DNA of 64,000 bases from Eleginops maclovinus (lineage: Eukaryota; Chordata; Actinopteri; Perciformes; Eleginopidae): positions 9,917,043 to 9,981,042 of the forward strand of contig NC_086362.1 of assembly GCF_036324505.1 (NCBI RefSeq), read 5' to 3'. How positions within the stretch are numbered: position 1 is the stretch's first letter; each line of letters begins with the position of its first letter. A model generated the notes under the pieces. It made no database searches. It saw only the letters and a list, made by a program, of their open reading frames with translations, and had not been told where the DNA came from. Below are positions 63,577-64,000 of this stretch, in pieces. A program made the translations under genes and the position numbers.

Positions 63577-64000
63577 CAATTTCCATGTTGAATCTTTGAT
63601 AACCTCACGTCTTGTTTTATTGTCTGTGATAATTTCATTTTGATAATTGATGCTGTTAATGGTCACCTGTGTCGCATTACAGAGAAAGTCATATTCTCAG
63701 TGATAACCATTTAAATATATTAATTTCAAAATGTTATTTTCTTTTTTTTGAAAATTGGAAGTTAACTTTTGCAAAGGCCGAGAAAGATAGATATGTTTAA
63801 ATAGGCAAAAAAGAAGTTATATTATAAATATGTAATATGGGGTTTGTCCACACACACTGTTTCCATGTTTGTTTGCTTTTATATTATAGTGCCCCAGCAG
63901 GGACGCCCCCCTGAAACAAACTCTTCGACATAAGTCTCTTTTTATGTGTTGGTTTGACGTCACCCTTCCTGTGTTTCACATGCAGCACAATGCACAGCCA
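63577..64000. other. Window end, no gene recognised
   Basis: An acceptor-like TTATATTATAG at about 63890 precedes a GC-richer stretch, but the frame after it shows no recognisable protein. Undecided. Confidence 0.4.

Overview
This window is vertebrate nuclear DNA, almost certainly from a ray-finned (teleost) fish and probably a percomorph. The reasons are long (TG)n/(CA)n arrays roughly every 1-3 kb, GT-AG introns, short fish-type retroposon ends, and three genes of vertebrate type. There are no operons, plasmid or phage features and no CRISPR array. Most of the open frames are simple repeats or intron and intergenic noise.

Layout. (1) 1-27.4 kb holds no gene I can recognise. It carries many dinucleotide arrays, one tRNA-derived SINE with an intact target-site duplication, and LINE tails. 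(2) 27.4-36.1 kb, + strand: the main part of a class 4 semaphorin, 14 coding exons from the start of the sema domain to a C-terminal PDZ ligand. The exon or exons for the signal peptide are not visible here. (3) 36.6-39.7 kb, - strand, convergent to the semaphorin: a five-exon carbohydrate sulfotransferase of the CHST11/12/13 family, closest to CHST12. (4) 40-48.6 kb: a turnover zone with a SINE head, a 5'-truncated LINE flanked by a 16-bp repeat, a small inverted-repeat element, a copy of the sulfotransferase flanks without the gene body, and a 2.87-kb tandem duplication. Each copy of that duplication holds a small three-exon gene for a 147-residue single-pass membrane and coiled-coil protein I do not recognise. 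One copy is intact and the other has two 1-base deletions. A third, older copy of its last exon lies at 41.1-41.5 kb. (5) 49.2-56.6 kb, + strand: a synaptotagmin of the SYT4/SYT11 group, nearest SYT4, in five coding exons. (6) 56.6-64 kb: no recognised gene; microsatellites and a long near-perfect inverted repeat at 61.9 kb.

The most interesting part is 36-48.6 kb. I read it as an old tandem array of a unit made of one sulfotransferase gene plus one small membrane coiled-coil gene, both on the - strand. One unit kept the sulfotransferase and lost most of the small gene. The other lost the sulfotransferase body but kept its 3' and 5' flanks, and its small gene was later duplicated again. Exon boundaries were placed by eye from reading frame, GT/AG sites and family conservation. 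No alignment or database search was run, and family comparisons rest on remembered family features.
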